38,234 bases of DNA, taken from NCBI GenBank assembly GCA_002747015.1, contig NVXI01000005.1:153967-192200 (forward strand). Direction: 5' to 3'. This DNA comes from Zetaproteobacteria bacterium (GTDB lineage: Bacteria; Pseudomonadota; Alphaproteobacteria; Micavibrionales; Micavibrionaceae). Position 1 is the stretch's first letter. Each line of letters opens with the position of its first letter. The notes beneath the pieces were generated by a model. It worked only from the letters and a program-made list of their open reading frames with translations. It made no database searches and was not told the DNA's origin. This document shows, in pieces, positions 8,859 to 16,638 of the stretch. The translations under genes and the position numbers were made by a program.

Positions 8859-9110
8859 TCAATCCTTTTCATTATAGATTTTTTCAATCCATATCTTTTT
8901 AACCAGCGGTAGCGAGAGTGTTGATAGCACATAGGCCATAGGCGGCACAAGGGCGTGCAGCCATGCATAGTTAACATTTAGTAAGTTAAGATAAAACCCA
9001 ACAACCAAATATGTGAAAAGCGCAATCAAAGCGCGCCGTGTACGTGATGTCTCCCACGCTTTATCGGCTTCTACGCGCTTATTTCGTTCTTGAAGGTTTT
9101 GCGCGCTCAT
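8859..9110 (-). CDS. Small membrane protein of unknown function
   Basis: 83 residues: a charged N-terminal helix rich in Gln, Glu, Lys and Arg, then two predicted membrane segments (about 27-45 and 50-68) and a short basic tail. No family is recognised. It is packed between the PLP enzyme (six bases) and argG (five bases), so it is almost surely cotranscribed and translated. A link to amino-acid metabolism is inferred only from position. Confidence 0.7.
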   Translation of the reverse strand: MSAQNLQERNKRVEADKAWETSRTRRALIALFTYLVVGFYLNLLNVNYAWLHALVPPMAYVLSTLSLPLVKKIWIEKIYNEKD

Positions 9111-9116
9111 TTTCGC

Positions 9117-10412
9117 TTAAACGCCAAACACAGATTTAAAGGCATGATCCAAATCTACAATCAAATCATCTGCATTTTCTAGGCCAATGGATAGACGTAG
9201 AAGACCATCCGTGACACCTGATATGGCGCGTAAATCCTCTGGAACACCGGAGTGAGTTGTACTTGCAGGATGACAAACAAGGCTTTCGCTCCCCCCTAAA
9301 GAGACCGCAGATTTGAATATTGTTAGTGCATTGATAAGTTTGAATATCTCTGCTTTTGAAACATCAAGGGTAAAAGAGAATGTAGAGCCGGGGCCACTAC
9401 ACTGGCGTTTATAAACCGCTTTATACGCTGCATCGTCAATAAAATCAGGATGATATATTTTGGCTTTTATATATGGGTTATCTGCAATCCATGCTGCAAC
9501 TTTTTTTCCAGATTCTGCCGCGCGCTCCATACGGATAGAGAGGGTTTCAAGCGATCTTGAAATCATCCAGCTTGTATGTGGATCAAGGTTCAGTCCCATT
9601 GCGCCGCGTAATGAGCGAATGGGTTTCAGCGTTTTAAGAGATCCACAAACCGCGCCAGCCACCAAATCACTATGGCCGCCGATATATTTTGTGACGGAGT
9701 AAAGCGCAATATCAATGCCTTGAGGTACGGCGCGTTGAAAAACCGGCCCCAACATGGTGTTATCACAGACCGTAAGAGGGCGATGCCCTGTCTCATTTCC
9801 TATGGTATCAACGCATCGTATGAGTGCCTCGAAATCCACCATAGAATTTGTCGGGTTTGATGGGGTTTCGATGAAAACCATCGCAAGTTTTCCTGTCTGC
9901 GCGGCACTGCGTAGTGAACGCATCATCGCGTCCTCATCCAAGCCATCACTAAAATCGGCAGTTTTTATACCAAATTCAGGCAAAAACTTACGGATCAGAG
10001 TTTCGGTACCACCGTAAAGTGGCGCGCTTTGGACAATGACATCACCTGGGCGTAAATAGGCAAGCAGTGTTGCGCTGATCGCGCCCATGCCGCTGGAAAA
10101 CATAATGCCTCCTTCCGCACCTTCATACAAAGCCAGTCGATCTTCGATAATTTCAACATTCGGATGGTTGAAGCGGCTGTAAATTAGACCGCCGACATTA
10201 CCTTCGGGGCCTTTTTTGCGTCCTGCCATTATGTGGAAGGATTCTTCGCCTTCTTCTGGTGTCTGATAGGCAAAAGTAGAGGTTAAGAACACCGGTGGCT
10301 TGACCGCGCCTTCCGAAAACTGCGGGTCATAACCATAAGACATCATCAGTGTCTCGGGTTTTAATGTATGCACACCGATTGTCGTGTTTTTATAGTTTTT
10401 TGTTTTACTCAT
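9117..10412 (-). CDS. Cys/Met metabolism PLP-dependent enzyme (methionine gamma-lyase / cystathionine gamma-synthase family)
   Basis: 431-residue fold-type I enzyme. Visible family elements are YSRFNHPN, EGAEGGIMFSSGMGAIS, the YGGTETL motif, FIETPSNPT, CDNTMLGPVFQ and the PLP lysine in SVTKYIGGHSD, with SLGGSESLVCHPASTTHS near the end. These identify the trans-sulfuration family but do not fix the reaction: cystathionine synthase, cystathionine or methionine lyase and sulfhydrylase share them. The 431-residue length and insert around RKKGPEGNVGG match a subgroup often annotated as cystathionine gamma-synthase family protein. It lies four bases after argF and is part of the arginine operon. 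Confidence 0.88.
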   Translation of the reverse strand: MSKTKNYKNTTIGVHTLKPETLMMSYGYDPQFSEGAVKPPVFLTSTFAYQTPEEGEESFHIMAGRKKGPEGNVGGLIYSRFNHPNVEIIEDRLALYEGAEGGIMFSSGMGAISATLLAYLRPGDVIVQSAPLYGGTETLIRKFLPEFGIKTADFSDGLDEDAMMRSLRSAAQTGKLAMVFIETPSNPTNSMVDFEALIRCVDTIGNETGHRPLTVCDNTMLGPVFQRAVPQGIDIALYSVTKYIGGHSDLVAGAVCGSLKTLKPIRSLRGAMGLNLDPHTSWMISRSLETLSIRMERAAESGKKVAAWIADNPYIKAKIYHPDFIDDAAYKAVYKRQCSGPGSTFSFTLDVSKAEIFKLINALTIFKSAVSLGGSESLVCHPASTTHSGVPEDLRAISGVTDGLLRLSIGLENADDLIVDLDHAFKSVFGV

Positions 10413-10416
10413 GTTA

Positions 10417-11307
10417 TTAAAATCCTAGTGGTTTAGCCAATTGTACGCCGGTGTTTTCCAAGCACCATGCTAAAATCGCTTTCTGCGCGTGGAGGCGGTT
10501 TTCCGCTTCGTCATAGATAACACATGCATCACTAGCCAGTACGTCAGGGGTTACTTCCTCATTCTGATGAATAGGCATACAATGCATGAAAATCGCGCCA
10601 TCCTTGGCCTTGGCCATTAGGTCGGCATTGACCTGATAGGGTAGGAATTTATCAATTGTTTTTCCTTCCTCACCCATTGATACCCATGTGTCAGTGACAA
10701 TGACATCGGCATTCTTTGCTGCTTCTTGCGGCGGGATACTTTTATCAAATAGGTCTTCAGGTGTTGAAATAGCAAGCTCAAAATCAAAAAGAGGCGCGGC
10801 TTGTTCGAAGGTTTTAACAATATTGTTATAATCGCCGAACCATGCAATTTTTTTGCCCTGTATGCCACCTAGTTTTTCTTCTACCGTTAAAAGATCCGCC
10901 ATAATTTGGCAGGGGTGAGAATCGTTGGTCATACCGCTAATCACGGGGATCGTTGTGTTACGGGATAGCTCTTCCATTTTTTTATGATCGCTCATCCGGA
11001 TCATAATGCCATCAACATAACGCGATAGTACTGCGCCTGTGTCTTGTAAGCTTTCCGCACCTGTAATTTGCATGTCATCCATGCTCATCACCAATGTATG
11101 CCCACCAAGCTGTTTCATCGCGAGTTCAAAGCTCATCCGTGTCCGGGTCGAGCGTTTATCAAACACCATGGCCAAGGATAACCCCTCCATAATTTGCGGA
11201 GGGCAGAATTTCTCGGCTTTAAGAGCATGTGCGTGTTTTAAAATACCTTTCAGGGTACCTGCACCGATATCTGGTAAGTTGATGAAATGTCTTGCGTTTT
11301 TGGTCAT
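10417..11307 (-). CDS. argF: Ornithine carbamoyltransferase
   Basis: Makes citrulline from ornithine and carbamoyl phosphate. The carbamoyl-phosphate loop KRSTRTRMSFE, the HPCQIMADLLT motif, WFGDYNNI, the ornithine-side DTWVSMGEE and the HCMPIHQNEEV segment are all present. The STRTR form indicates a true ornithine enzyme rather than the N-acetyl- or N-succinylornithine variants. The cysteine loop reads HCMP where HCLP is usual, and HQNEEV replaces HRGEEV, both mild departures. Length (296) is on the short side of normal. It starts 10 bases past the argD stop. Confidence 0.95.
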   Translation of the reverse strand: MTKNARHFINLPDIGAGTLKGILKHAHALKAEKFCPPQIMEGLSLAMVFDKRSTRTRMSFELAMKQLGGHTLVMSMDDMQITGAESLQDTGAVLSRYVDGIMIRMSDHKKMEELSRNTTIPVISGMTNDSHPCQIMADLLTVEEKLGGIQGKKIAWFGDYNNIVKTFEQAAPLFDFELAISTPEDLFDKSIPPQEAAKNADVIVTDTWVSMGEEGKTIDKFLPYQVNADLMAKAKDGAIFMHCMPIHQNEEVTPDVLASDACVIYDEAENRLHAQKAILAWCLENTGVQLAKPLGF

Positions 11308-11317
11308 GTCCTTAATC

Positions 11318-12529
11318 TCACTTCATCTCTCTAAGGGTTGTATCAATAATCTTCAATGCTTCTTGTGCCTCTTCCATTGTGGTCAGCAAAGGAGGGGTTA
11401 AGCGCAATGTTGATTTTCCGGCTTGTGTCGTCATTAATCCATTCTTCTGCAATGCATTGAGTAAGTCCTTGATATCGAATGTTGTATCAATACCAATCAT
11501 TAACCCTTTACCACGAATATCTGTGATCTTATTGGATGCACGTTGAATTTGTTGCAGCCCATTAACAAGGTAAGCGGAAACGTTATTTGCATGCTCAAGA
11601 AAGCCATCACTTAGGATCTCATTCATCACCGTCGCCGCGACAGCGCAAGCAAGAGGATTACCGCCATATGTTGTGCCATGTGTACCCACCTGAATGGCGT
11701 CACCATAAGGTTTTTTTGCGACCATTGCGCCGACAGGAAATCCGCCGCCCATACCTTTTGCAAGGCAGGCAATATCAGGTTCTGTTACACCATCTGGGGT
11801 CTCAAAGGCTTGATACGCATAGAACGTACCCAAACGCCCCATACCGGCCTGAATTTCATCAAAAATCAGACATATATTATGCTTGTCACAGATGCGTCTT
11901 AAATCTGCCAAGAAATGTGGGTTGGCAGGGATAAGGCCGCCTTCACCTTGTATCGGCTCGACAATGATGGCGGCTGTATTTTCATTGATAAGCTCTCTGA
12001 CAGAGCCTGCATCATTAAATTCTGCAAAATGAATACCGTCAAGATATGGGCCAAAGAACGGCTGTACGTGGCGTTTTTCTGTTATACTGGCCGAGCCATA
12101 GGTGCGTCCGTGAAAGGATTTTTTGAACGCAATAATTTCGTTGCAATCATGCCCTTTATTATCATAAGCCCATTTACGCGCACATTTAAGTGCCGCCTCA
12201 ACGCTCTCGGTTCCACTGTTAGAGAAATAGACAAGGTCAAAACAACCATTATCAATCAGGATTTCTGCAGCCTCTAGTTTTTCCTTTGTGGCATAGGATG
12301 CCTGACACGTCATTAAACGTGCTGCTTGGTTATTGATTGTTTCCAACATCTTTGGATGCGCATGCCCCAATGATGCAACGGCAATACCGGCGGCAAAATC
12401 GAGATATTTCTTACCATCTGTGTCATAGGCATAAACTCCCTCACCACGATCCATCACAACAGGTTGTGCATTATAGGTTTTCACCAATATATCCTCGGTT
12501 TTTTTGATAATGTCGGTTGCGTTTGTCAT
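11318..12529 (-). CDS. argD: Acetylornithine aminotransferase
   Basis: Class III PLP aminotransferase that converts N-acetylglutamate semialdehyde to N-acetylornithine. Visible motifs are FAAGIAVASLGHAHP, SNSGTESVEAALKCAR, KKSFHGRTYGS, EPIQGEGG, LIFDEIQAGMGRLG and the lysine-bearing CLAKGMGGGFPVGAM. Length from the ATG at 12529 is 403 residues. This start is fixed by a strong GGAGGG site seven bases upstream, and it follows the argB stop by a single base. Class III specificity is broad, so it might also act in lysine synthesis; the operon points to arginine. Confidence 0.95.
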   Translation of the reverse strand: MTNATDIIKKTEDILVKTYNAQPVVMDRGEGVYAYDTDGKKYLDFAAGIAVASLGHAHPKMLETINNQAARLMTCQASYATKEKLEAAEILIDNGCFDLVYFSNSGTESVEAALKCARKWAYDNKGHDCNEIIAFKKSFHGRTYGSASITEKRHVQPFFGPYLDGIHFAEFNDAGSVRELINENTAAIIVEPIQGEGGLIPANPHFLADLRRICDKHNICLIFDEIQAGMGRLGTFYAYQAFETPDGVTEPDIACLAKGMGGGFPVGAMVAKKPYGDAIQVGTHGTTYGGNPLACAVAATVMNEILSDGFLEHANNVSAYLVNGLQQIQRASNKITDIRGKGLMIGIDTTFDIKDLLNALQKNGLMTTQAGKSTLRLTPPLLTTMEEAQEALKIIDTTLREMK

Positions 12530-12530
12530 G

Positions 12531-13430
12531 TTATTTCCCTCCAATGGCTTTTTGTACTTCGACTTCATTCATATAATTATCACGTTCTGCGTCCCGCAGC
12601 AGCATCGTACCAGGCCCAACAGATTCAAATATTTCTTTGGACAGTGCATTATCACGCAGACCATTAATCAGGTGAATGCGACTAACCCCTGCGTCAAGGG
12701 CGGCCTGACAATTCTCCATCTTAACTTTCATACCATCGGTCACTGTACCATCGGCGATATAGCCCTGTATTTGTGTATCGGTAATCAGTAGAGCAGTTTC
12801 CCCCTTCACCCTTACGCCATCAACGTCACTCATAAAGATCAGCTTATCTGCGTCCAGTCCTGCGGCAAGTTCGGTCGCGATTGTATCGGCGTTTATATTA
12901 CACAGGTCGCCCTGTTCACTGATTGCTAAACACGCGCAGGCAATAAACCCCGTGACCTTTAACTGGCGCAGGATAGGGCGGGTGTTAACGCCATTTATGT
13001 TGCCGACAAAACCGTAATCAACAGGCTCTTTCGGGCGTAGGGAAACATTCATCCAGCCCGATGGCACAACGTTAAAGGACAGCCCGTCCAAATTATTACT
13101 ATGCATTGATTCAGAAATTTTAAGGGATAAATCTCCGCCAATCACTTCACGAATAACATCCATAGTCGCCGCATCTGTTATACGTCTGCCGTTATTTTTC
13201 TTGATCTCGACCCCGCGTTTTTTAAGTGCCGCATCAATGGCATTTCCACCACCATAAATCAGGATAACTTTAATCCCGTGATGGGTTAGTTCTCTGATAT
13301 TGGCAATCAGATTGTTACGCGCCGTGTCATCTTCAATCACGCTGCCGCTGGCTTTGACGATAAACAAATTATCGCGGAACTTGCTTTCATAAAATGCATT
13401 TATAAAAAAATCAGGCAGTTTCTTTTTCAT
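12531..13430 (-). CDS. argB: Acetylglutamate kinase, divergent type
   Basis: Phosphorylates N-acetylglutamate. The 299-residue protein has an amino-acid-kinase fold: FIVKASGSV with the catalytic lysine, ILIYGGGNAID in the place of VHGGGPQI, NNGRRITDAATMDVI with the substrate-binding Arg, NINADTIATELAAGLDADKLIFMSDVDGV, and a C-terminal VGPGTML. It differs from typical proteobacterial ArgB in the first two loops and in the segment DYGFVGNINGVNTRPI. Acylated substrates other than acetylglutamate cannot be excluded. AAGGATAATAAGA precedes the ATG. It is 11 bases after argC. Confidence 0.88.
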   Translation of the reverse strand: MKKKLPDFFINAFYESKFRDNLFIVKASGSVIEDDTARNNLIANIRELTHHGIKVILIYGGGNAIDAALKKRGVEIKKNNGRRITDAATMDVIREVIGGDLSLKISESMHSNNLDGLSFNVVPSGWMNVSLRPKEPVDYGFVGNINGVNTRPILRQLKVTGFIACACLAISEQGDLCNINADTIATELAAGLDADKLIFMSDVDGVRVKGETALLITDTQIQGYIADGTVTDGMKVKMENCQAALDAGVSRIHLINGLRDNALSKEIFESVGPGTMLLRDAERDNYMNEVEVQKAIGGK

Positions 13431-13441
13431 TCTTATTATCC

Positions 13442-14431
13442 TTAAGGGTAAACGGGGCTGAGTGAGAGCAAGCCAAGCGTCTCGTCATAGCCACATATTA
13501 AATTCATGTTTTGCACCGCGCAACCCGCTGCGCCTTTGACCAGATTATCAATCACGCCTTGCACGATGTATTCACATTCACTGACACGCTGAAAACTAAG
13601 ATCGCAGAAGTTTGATCCAACGATATTGGCCAGCGCCACATTATCCATCACACGCACAAATGGTGCATTTTCGTATAGGCCATCAATACCAACATCTTCA
13701 TTGGTTTTGATGAAGGCAGTGGCGAAAATACCGCGGGTGAAGGGGCCGGAGGTTGGCACAAAATTGATTTGATTCTCTGTGATTTCTGCACTTCTGCAAA
13801 TTTCAGGAATATGCCTGTGTTTGTTGATGTTATAGCTTTTCATATTGTGAGAGCGTACAGGATGGTGCGTGCCGTCGCTGGCGGACTTGCCAGAGCCACT
13901 TGATCCGGTAATCGCCATAATATCGGTGTGTTGAATTTGTCCTGCAAATGGGTACAACATAAGCTGTGAGAGGAGGGCAAAGCATCCCGGATTTGCGATC
14001 AGATCCGCTGTCGCAATTTTATCATTGCCTGTGATCTCAGGTAATCCATAGACGGCCTTGTCCAACAGGTCAGGATAGTTATGCGGTGTATTGTAATGTT
14101 TCTCGTATGTTTTGACATCATCCAGTCTGAAATCTGCGGATAAATCGATAATCTTTACCTTGCCATAAAGCGCAGCCACAGTGTCTTGTGCGGTTTTATG
14201 GGGCAGGCATAAAAAGACAACATCACTGTCTTTCGCGATGACATCCAGATCAGGGTTACTAATCGTTATCTCCATATGCGCAAGATGGGCGAAAACATCA
14301 CCAATGGGCGTGTTTTCATGTTGGCGTGATGTCACATGGGCAAGCGTTACCTCCGGATGTCCGTTTAACACCCGTAGGAGTTCCAACCCTGTATAGCCAG
14401 TTATGCCGATAATTGATACGCGTGTAACCAT
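13442..14431 (-). CDS. argC: N-acetyl-gamma-glutamyl-phosphate reductase, LysY-like type
   Basis: NADPH-dependent reductase of the acyl-phosphate made by ArgB. It has a Rossmann start (VSIIGITGYTGLELL), the catalytic cysteine in NPGCFAL (about Cys150) and the HRHIPEI motif (about 205-211). The middle segment TGSSGSGKSASDGTHHPVR differs from the SGAGR form of common ArgC and resembles the group that includes LysY, the amino-group-carrier enzyme. The ATG at 14431 has GGTGAT upstream and overlaps the end of the P-loop gene by 31 bases. The longer open frame (eight more codons) is less likely. Confidence 0.9.
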   Translation of the reverse strand: MVTRVSIIGITGYTGLELLRVLNGHPEVTLAHVTSRQHENTPIGDVFAHLAHMEITISNPDLDVIAKDSDVVFLCLPHKTAQDTVAALYGKVKIIDLSADFRLDDVKTYEKHYNTPHNYPDLLDKAVYGLPEITGNDKIATADLIANPGCFALLSQLMLYPFAGQIQHTDIMAITGSSGSGKSASDGTHHPVRSHNMKSYNINKHRHIPEICRSAEITENQINFVPTSGPFTRGIFATAFIKTNEDVGIDGLYENAPFVRVMDNVALANIVGSNFCDLSFQRVSECEYIVQGVIDNLVKGAAGCAVQNMNLICGYDETLGLLSLSPVYP

Positions 14432-15465
14432 CTTGATATCACCAAATCCATCCATTCATTTGTCGGATTGAACGCATTGTAAACGATCACATCCAGCTCG
14501 TTTTTAATAATGCCTTGTCCGACCTCGTTATCTGTAACAGGCCCACTAATCACGTCGATTGGCAAGCCAATATCCGCACAGCCGCGCGCCAAACCAATCG
14601 CACCAATCGGATCACCCGCACAGCCAATATGTAGACGTACATTGTTTTGTATCTCTGGCATTTTGAGGATAGCATCCACGCCATAATGTCCCATCAATCC
14701 ATCACCAAACTCAATGATGATTGCGTCTGGTTTGTCTTTGCTTAAATATTCGATAGTGCCTTTTGTCATCTCGACCATTGTTGCATCATCAATATTCGCG
14801 GTAGAGGTAATCCCCGCATCAACAAAACTCACCGCGTTATAAACGCCATAATCTTGCATTTTGTAGAGATCACGTAGCGCGCCGACACCTGTCAGCTTTG
14901 TTCCCGCCAGTTTCATGCCCATATGGGTCAGCGTCTTGATAATCTCGGTGGCAACTGTAGTCTTACCACTATCCATGCTGGTTCCCGTGACAATAATCAG
15001 TGGAATATCGGATTTCATTGTGTTTGTTGGTTTAAACAGCATTTTTTGATTGATGTTGAGTTGCTTGCCTTTGCGTGCAATACCGCCCAGAATGCGGATG
15101 CGCATGGGGTCGCCAACCTCTTTTGTGTTGGCGCTGGTGCATTCACCAGCGATGCCACCAAAGTTGAGGAGGTGGATGATATCTCCCGCCTTAAGAGATT
15201 TTGGTAAATCCCCGACAAAGCCTTTTAGGGCGCGTCTTTGACCAAGAGCCACGGCAACAATATCACCCTTTTTCAGCTTGGACATACGTCCAGAGGGCAG
15301 TTCCAACTCATTATAAATTGTCTTGTCTTCAAGTATTTCCGCGGCCAAAACCGTTCCCATTTCGCAGGACAGGTTTGTGTTCGGATCATCAATGATGTGT
15401 TCGTTATGTTTCAGATCCAGATTTTTGGTAACGGAGCTTATTTTATCTATAAATATTTTTGTCAT
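14401..15465 (-). CDS. P-loop NTPase-like protein heading the arginine operon, function unassigned
   Basis: 354 residues from the ATG at 15465; the 33 codons before it look non-coding. The N-terminal half (about 40-130) is rich in beta-strand and glycine, with a barrel-like GDIVAVALGQRRALKGFVGD and LLNFGGIAGECTSANT. The C-terminal half opens with LIIVTGTSMDSGKTTVA, a Walker A loop at about 161-169 like that of BioD and MobB proteins, then AGTKLTGVGALRD and a strand DAIIIEFGDGLMG that could hold the second metal site. It is first in the operon and overlaps argC, so a role in arginine synthesis is likely, but the reaction is unknown. The ribosome-binding site is weak. Confidence 0.82.
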   Translation of the reverse strand: MTKIFIDKISSVTKNLDLKHNEHIIDDPNTNLSCEMGTVLAAEILEDKTIYNELELPSGRMSKLKKGDIVAVALGQRRALKGFVGDLPKSLKAGDIIHLLNFGGIAGECTSANTKEVGDPMRIRILGGIARKGKQLNINQKMLFKPTNTMKSDIPLIIVTGTSMDSGKTTVATEIIKTLTHMGMKLAGTKLTGVGALRDLYKMQDYGVYNAVSFVDAGITSTANIDDATMVEMTKGTIEYLSKDKPDAIIIEFGDGLMGHYGVDAILKMPEIQNNVRLHIGCAGDPIGAIGLARGCADIGLPIDVISGPVTDNEVGQGIIKNELDVIVYNAFNPTNEWMDLVISRWLHAYQLSA

Positions 15466-15691
15466 GATATTATCTTTGTTTATTCTTAACAGTAAAATGC
15501 CCCAAAAATGCGGCGTAAGCAATTGATTTTTTAAGAGAACAGGTCTCGATGCGGTGATGTGCAAACTGTTATGGATTAGGCAACAAAAACGCCTCGCAAA
15601 GAGAGTGGCTCTAGCGGGTAAGTCGTCGTAATTGTATTGTTGCGTCTTTGTTCATGGGCTATGAAGACCATATAAGCGGTTCAAGTGTCAA
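15466..15691 (-). promoter_or_regulatory. Leader region of the arginine operon
   Basis: Non-coding leader upstream of the P-loop gene. TTGACA at 15691-15686 would sit 36 to 31 bases before the ATG at 15655, as for a leaderless start there; the -10 box is poor. After the short arginine-rich frame comes GCC-AC-TC, loop TCTTTGC, GA-GGC, then G and five T (about 15609-15585), a weak terminator-like hairpin. GCAACAA inside the frame can pair with TTGTTGC just after the T run, giving an alternative fold. The order of parts is suggestive of attenuation, but the pairing logic is not the classical trp-type scheme. Confidence 0.4.
15611..15655 (-). CDS. Possible arginine leader peptide (14 residues)
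   Basis: A short frame ATG to TAG encodes MNKDATIQLRRLTR. Three of its last five residues are arginine, two in tandem, using CGA, CGA and CGC. Leader peptides of amino-acid operons typically carry such clusters of the regulated amino acid just before a stop. It lies 145 bases upstream of the arginine operon on the same strand and is followed by a weak hairpin plus T run. No good ribosome-binding site is present, so it would need leaderless or weak initiation. It could be a chance frame. Confidence 0.4.
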   Translation of the reverse strand: MNKDATIQLRRLTR

Positions 15692-15748
15692 GGGGTTTGT
15701 GGATGAGTGGATGGAAGACGCATCGTAGGGGGAGTGGTGACACGTCCT

Positions 15749-16450
15749 CTACATAGGCGTGCTGATACTTACTTGCGTTTCATATTCGGCAGAAGTGATT
15801 GTCGGCTCAATGTTGGCTGTTGGGGTTTCTGCTTCCATAGTACGCGTCATATCACCATGCTCTTTTTGTGAACACTCTAATGCATCTTTTTCGGCGCGGA
15901 TCATGTCTTTGATATCACCCAGTGAACTTCCACGAGGGAACGCATCATTTGATTTTGTAGATAAATTGTCAACGAGGTTCTCTAAAATTTCTATACGCTC
16001 TTTATAAAAATGCTGTTCCATTGCGGCTTGTAATGCTTCGGGATCATCGGCATATTTTTGGGCAAGTGCATCGGGAAAGTCTGTTATAGAAACATCGTCG
16101 AATTTCTCGACCTGCTCCTCAACATAATTGTATTGCGCGCGTTCGAGGACGGAACGAATATTCTCACCTCTGCCTATTAATTCACGCCCCATGTCTCCTG
16201 AGATTTGGCCTGGTATGTCGCTTAAATCCGATGGAAACAGGCCTTGATTATGTAGTTTGTCATAAAGTTGTTCATACGCGGCAAGGGCTTCCTCGGCTCT
16301 TTGCATGGTTTCCAAAGGATCGCCGCCAATGGATTGTTTCATATCCTCTATATATGGTCTCATATATTCAATGACATTATCAGTTAACTCGCGTACGTCA
16401 TGAGGAAGGTATGGGTCAAATTTTTCAGGAACAATGTCATTTAGTTGCAT
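15749..16450 (-). CDS. Acidic helical protein of unknown function
   Basis: 233 residues, soluble, strongly acidic and mostly helical by pattern, with many Glu, Asp, Gln and Met. Segments such as ETMQRAEEALAAYEQLYDKLH and ERIEILENLVDNL could form short coiled coils. The C-terminal 35 residues are Thr/Ser rich and probably disordered. No signal peptide, membrane segment or recognised domain is seen. It stands alone, with 188 bases before it and about 90 bases to the arginine leader after it. No function is proposed. Confidence 0.65.
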   Translation of the reverse strand: MQLNDIVPEKFDPYLPHDVRELTDNVIEYMRPYIEDMKQSIGGDPLETMQRAEEALAAYEQLYDKLHNQGLFPSDLSDIPGQISGDMGRELIGRGENIRSVLERAQYNYVEEQVEKFDDVSITDFPDALAQKYADDPEALQAAMEQHFYKERIEILENLVDNLSTKSNDAFPRGSSLGDIKDMIRAEKDALECSQKEHGDMTRTMEAETPTANIEPTITSAEYETQVSISTPM

Positions 16451-16638
16451 AAGGCTATCTCATGTATATTTCGAGTGTAATACTCTATTGTAAATAAAAT
16501 TATAACTAAACAGCTATAATCGTGCATTTATTGTCACGGTACAAAATATCTCTTATCTATGACGCATCCAATTATACATAATATAAACTATATAGGTGCT
16601 TTTATGCAAGGAAAACCACGGTTTTTCATTTTATTATA

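Noticed and set aside
15669..15691. TTGACA with TATATG as a promoter of the arginine leader
   Set aside because: The boxes are only 11 bases apart, too close for sigma-70; only the TTGACA position relative to 15655 was kept as a weak hint.
16614..16631. Inverted repeat AAAACC/GGTTTT after the M20 gene as a terminator
   Set aside because: The loop is two bases in the full pairing and there is no T run on the minus strand, the direction in which a terminator is needed.
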